This document shows positions 58,092-64,000 of a stretch of 64,000 nt of DNA, piece by piece. The position numbers and the translations under genes were made by a program. The stretch covers positions 5,809,340 through 5,873,339 of the forward strand of contig CM035361.1 in the NCBI GenBank assembly GCA_020137815.1. The letters are read 5' to 3'. The notes under the pieces were generated by a model. That model had not been told where the DNA came from. It saw nothing but the letters and a program-made list of their open reading frames with translations, and did no database searches. The DNA comes from Hormiphora californensis. Its lineage: Eukaryota > Ctenophora > Tentaculata > Cydippida > Pleurobrachiidae. Positions within the stretch are counted from its first letter, which is position 1. Every line of letters begins with the position of its first letter.

Positions 58092-58332
58092 GATTTGGCT
58101 TCCCGGATTTGACTCAACGAGGTCTCCTAAGGCTTGCTCAATGTAGAGGGAGACAGGAACACCAGACTTGTCTTGTCTTTAGAAAAGAGATGGATTGAGC
58201 AGAGCTCTCAGAAGATTAACGAGGAGTAATTGAACGGAACCTCAAATTAATTTGTTTAAAGTAGTGTTGAAAAGTTTGAGAACAAATCGAGAGAACAAAT
58301 CGAGCAGTTCGAAAAACTGTTTTTCAACTCAC

Positions 58333-62869
<4,537 letters not shown>

Positions 62870-62870
<1 letters not shown>

Positions 62871-63030
62871 TATTAATACTGCCGATCTATAGTAGCTGCT
62901 TACGAATGGCCGTCTATAATTGCGTATGCATGTCTATATGCGTCTATATCATGCGTTTTATAGATCTTTATAATAGCGTCATGTACGTGGGTACTTTGCG
63001 TCTATAGTTGCCGATGCCACAAATGCAAAA
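62870..63030. repeat. Degraded end of the GCGTCTATA fold-back family
   Basis: TAATGCG, TGCTTACGAATGGCCG, ACGTGGGTACTTTGCGTC and GATGCCACAAATGCAAAATT match, in order, the right arm and terminus of the element at 3050-9384. Only one arm remains. Confidence 0.75.
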
Positions 63031-64000
63031 TTGCCGAACCTAGATCTTCCCCCTTTCTTCTGTCAATCTATGTTTACGAAGAACATCTACTTCTACCTTG
63101 ACTTCTCTCAATACTATGTTTTTCAGTAAAGTGTTTTTTTTTCAAAATAATATTTTCTCAGAGGATATTGTAAAAGCAAATATCAATCGAACGACATTTG
63201 CGCCCTGCCCTACATTTCTTCTAATTTAGATCTAACAGTACATTTGACCCACATCTTGCTCGAACTGTCCTCTTCATTGCCTGGCGGCATCTGAAATGAT
63301 CTACTGGTTCTGACTTGTATCTATATTCATCTATTATAATACACATATTCATCTCTTATGTTCCCCTTCCTCAAGTCTTTTACAATACATACTTTATCTG
63401 GAATAGGTAGATCACTGATCACACACTCTCTCTTTAAGGCCACACCGTTTTATTATTATATAGTATCATACTATCATACTATATAGTTTCCTACTATTAG
63501 TATCATACTATGTAATGGACACATGTATGTATCATGGTCAACAACATATATCTAGGAAGTGCCTAGTTTACAGATTATATGTGTGTATCTATCGACCTAT
63601 CTTTTCCTATCTTCATCTCTCCCTATCTTTCCCTACCTTCAACTCTCTCTATCCTGTCGATCATCTCTCTCTATCCTGTCGATCATCTCTCTCTCTCCAT
63701 CTTACTATCCGTATATATCCTTATCTATAATTTGTCTACCCATATTTAAACGATAGATTTCTCCATTTTGTATGTCTCCCGATATCCTCTCTCCTCCAAT
63801 TCGCACTTTATATGTTTCTATTTTTATAGGTCTCCTTATACCAAATCATTTTTCTCTTTATCTCTTTTCCTCTGAAGTTTTTCCTCTCTTTTTCCTCTGA
63901 CGTTTCCCTCATTTTTCCCTCCTTTTTTCCTCTGACTTTTCTGTTTTTTTATAACTGGCAGACAGCTCATCCCTCTCACTCCACCGCATGACTTTGTGCA
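63031..64000. other. No feature recognised
   Basis: AT- and CT-rich sequence with CTATC/CTCTC tracts at 63590-63720. No exon of the CDKL gene could be identified here. Confidence 0.4.

Larger units (their letters stand above)
53560..58245 (-). mobile_element. Non-LTR retrotransposon (LINE-B), ORF1 intact, ORF2 decayed
   Basis: On the minus strand: ORF1 with zinc knuckles (58091-56748), endonuclease (from 56793) and broken reverse transcriptase (about 56400-54050), then a 3' region to about 53560. ORF2 overlaps the end of ORF1 by 46 bp in another frame. ORF1 with CCHC knuckles plus an AP-type endonuclease fits Jockey/CR1/I-type groups. Edges are approximate because no target duplication or 3' tail was fixed. 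It separates CDKL exon 58333-58479 from sequence further downstream, so it may sit in an intron of that gene or beyond its end. Confidence 0.8.

Overview
This window is animal nuclear DNA. It has many short exons bounded by GT..AG splice sites, protein modules carried on phase 1-1 exons, no operons or bacterial ribosome-binding sites, and very heavy loading with transposons and inverted repeats. The combination of sushi exons with a repeated cysteine-containing extracellular module, compact introns and abundant fold-back elements suggests a marine invertebrate, perhaps a sponge. That assignment is inference; no species marker was identified.

Layout. 1-9.4 kb is almost all mobile DNA: a TTAA-type fold-back element, then a 9-bp-TSD fold-back element split by a decayed LINE. 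From 9.8 to 32.2 kb a plus-strand modular receptor-like or secreted gene can be followed. Its exons are module A1, module A2, sushi, module A3, a divergent module A4 on two exons, and two candidate terminal exons. Its introns have been swollen by pogo-type elements, an LTR retrotransposon remnant, a TA-type element, a large palindromic repeat complex (20-30.8 kb) and an element made of a self-complementary GGCGCC repeat. From 35 to 39.5 kb there are small exons of a possible cysteine-rich protein and another TTAA fold-back element. A second sushi exon lies at 41.3 kb.

42.8-46.3 kb (minus strand) holds the best complete gene in the window: ten exons whose phases all agree and which encode a 450-residue protein with an E/P-rich N-terminus, a PH domain and a coiled-coil tail. 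46.5-53.5 kb is again mobile or satellite DNA: a pogo-type element carrying a 1.46-kb near-perfect palindrome, a tRNA-derived SINE head, small MITEs and two TATCGA-rich satellite blocks.

53.6-58.2 kb is a minus-strand LINE with an intact zinc-knuckle ORF1 and a decayed ORF2. 58.3-62.6 kb (minus strand) contains eight phase-consistent exons of a CDKL-type protein kinase, from the C-lobe of the kinase domain into the tail. The intron after the last kinase-domain exon consists almost entirely of a 37-bp minisatellite. Each unit copies the last eight codons of the exon plus its 5' splice site, so the intron carries about 33 potential splice donors. The final 1.4 kb has only a degraded repeat and simple sequence.

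The most unusual things here are the splice-donor minisatellite in the CDKL gene, the self-complementary 20-bp repeat packaged as an 8-bp-TSD transposon, and a set of insertions whose empty sites can be read elsewhere in the same window.
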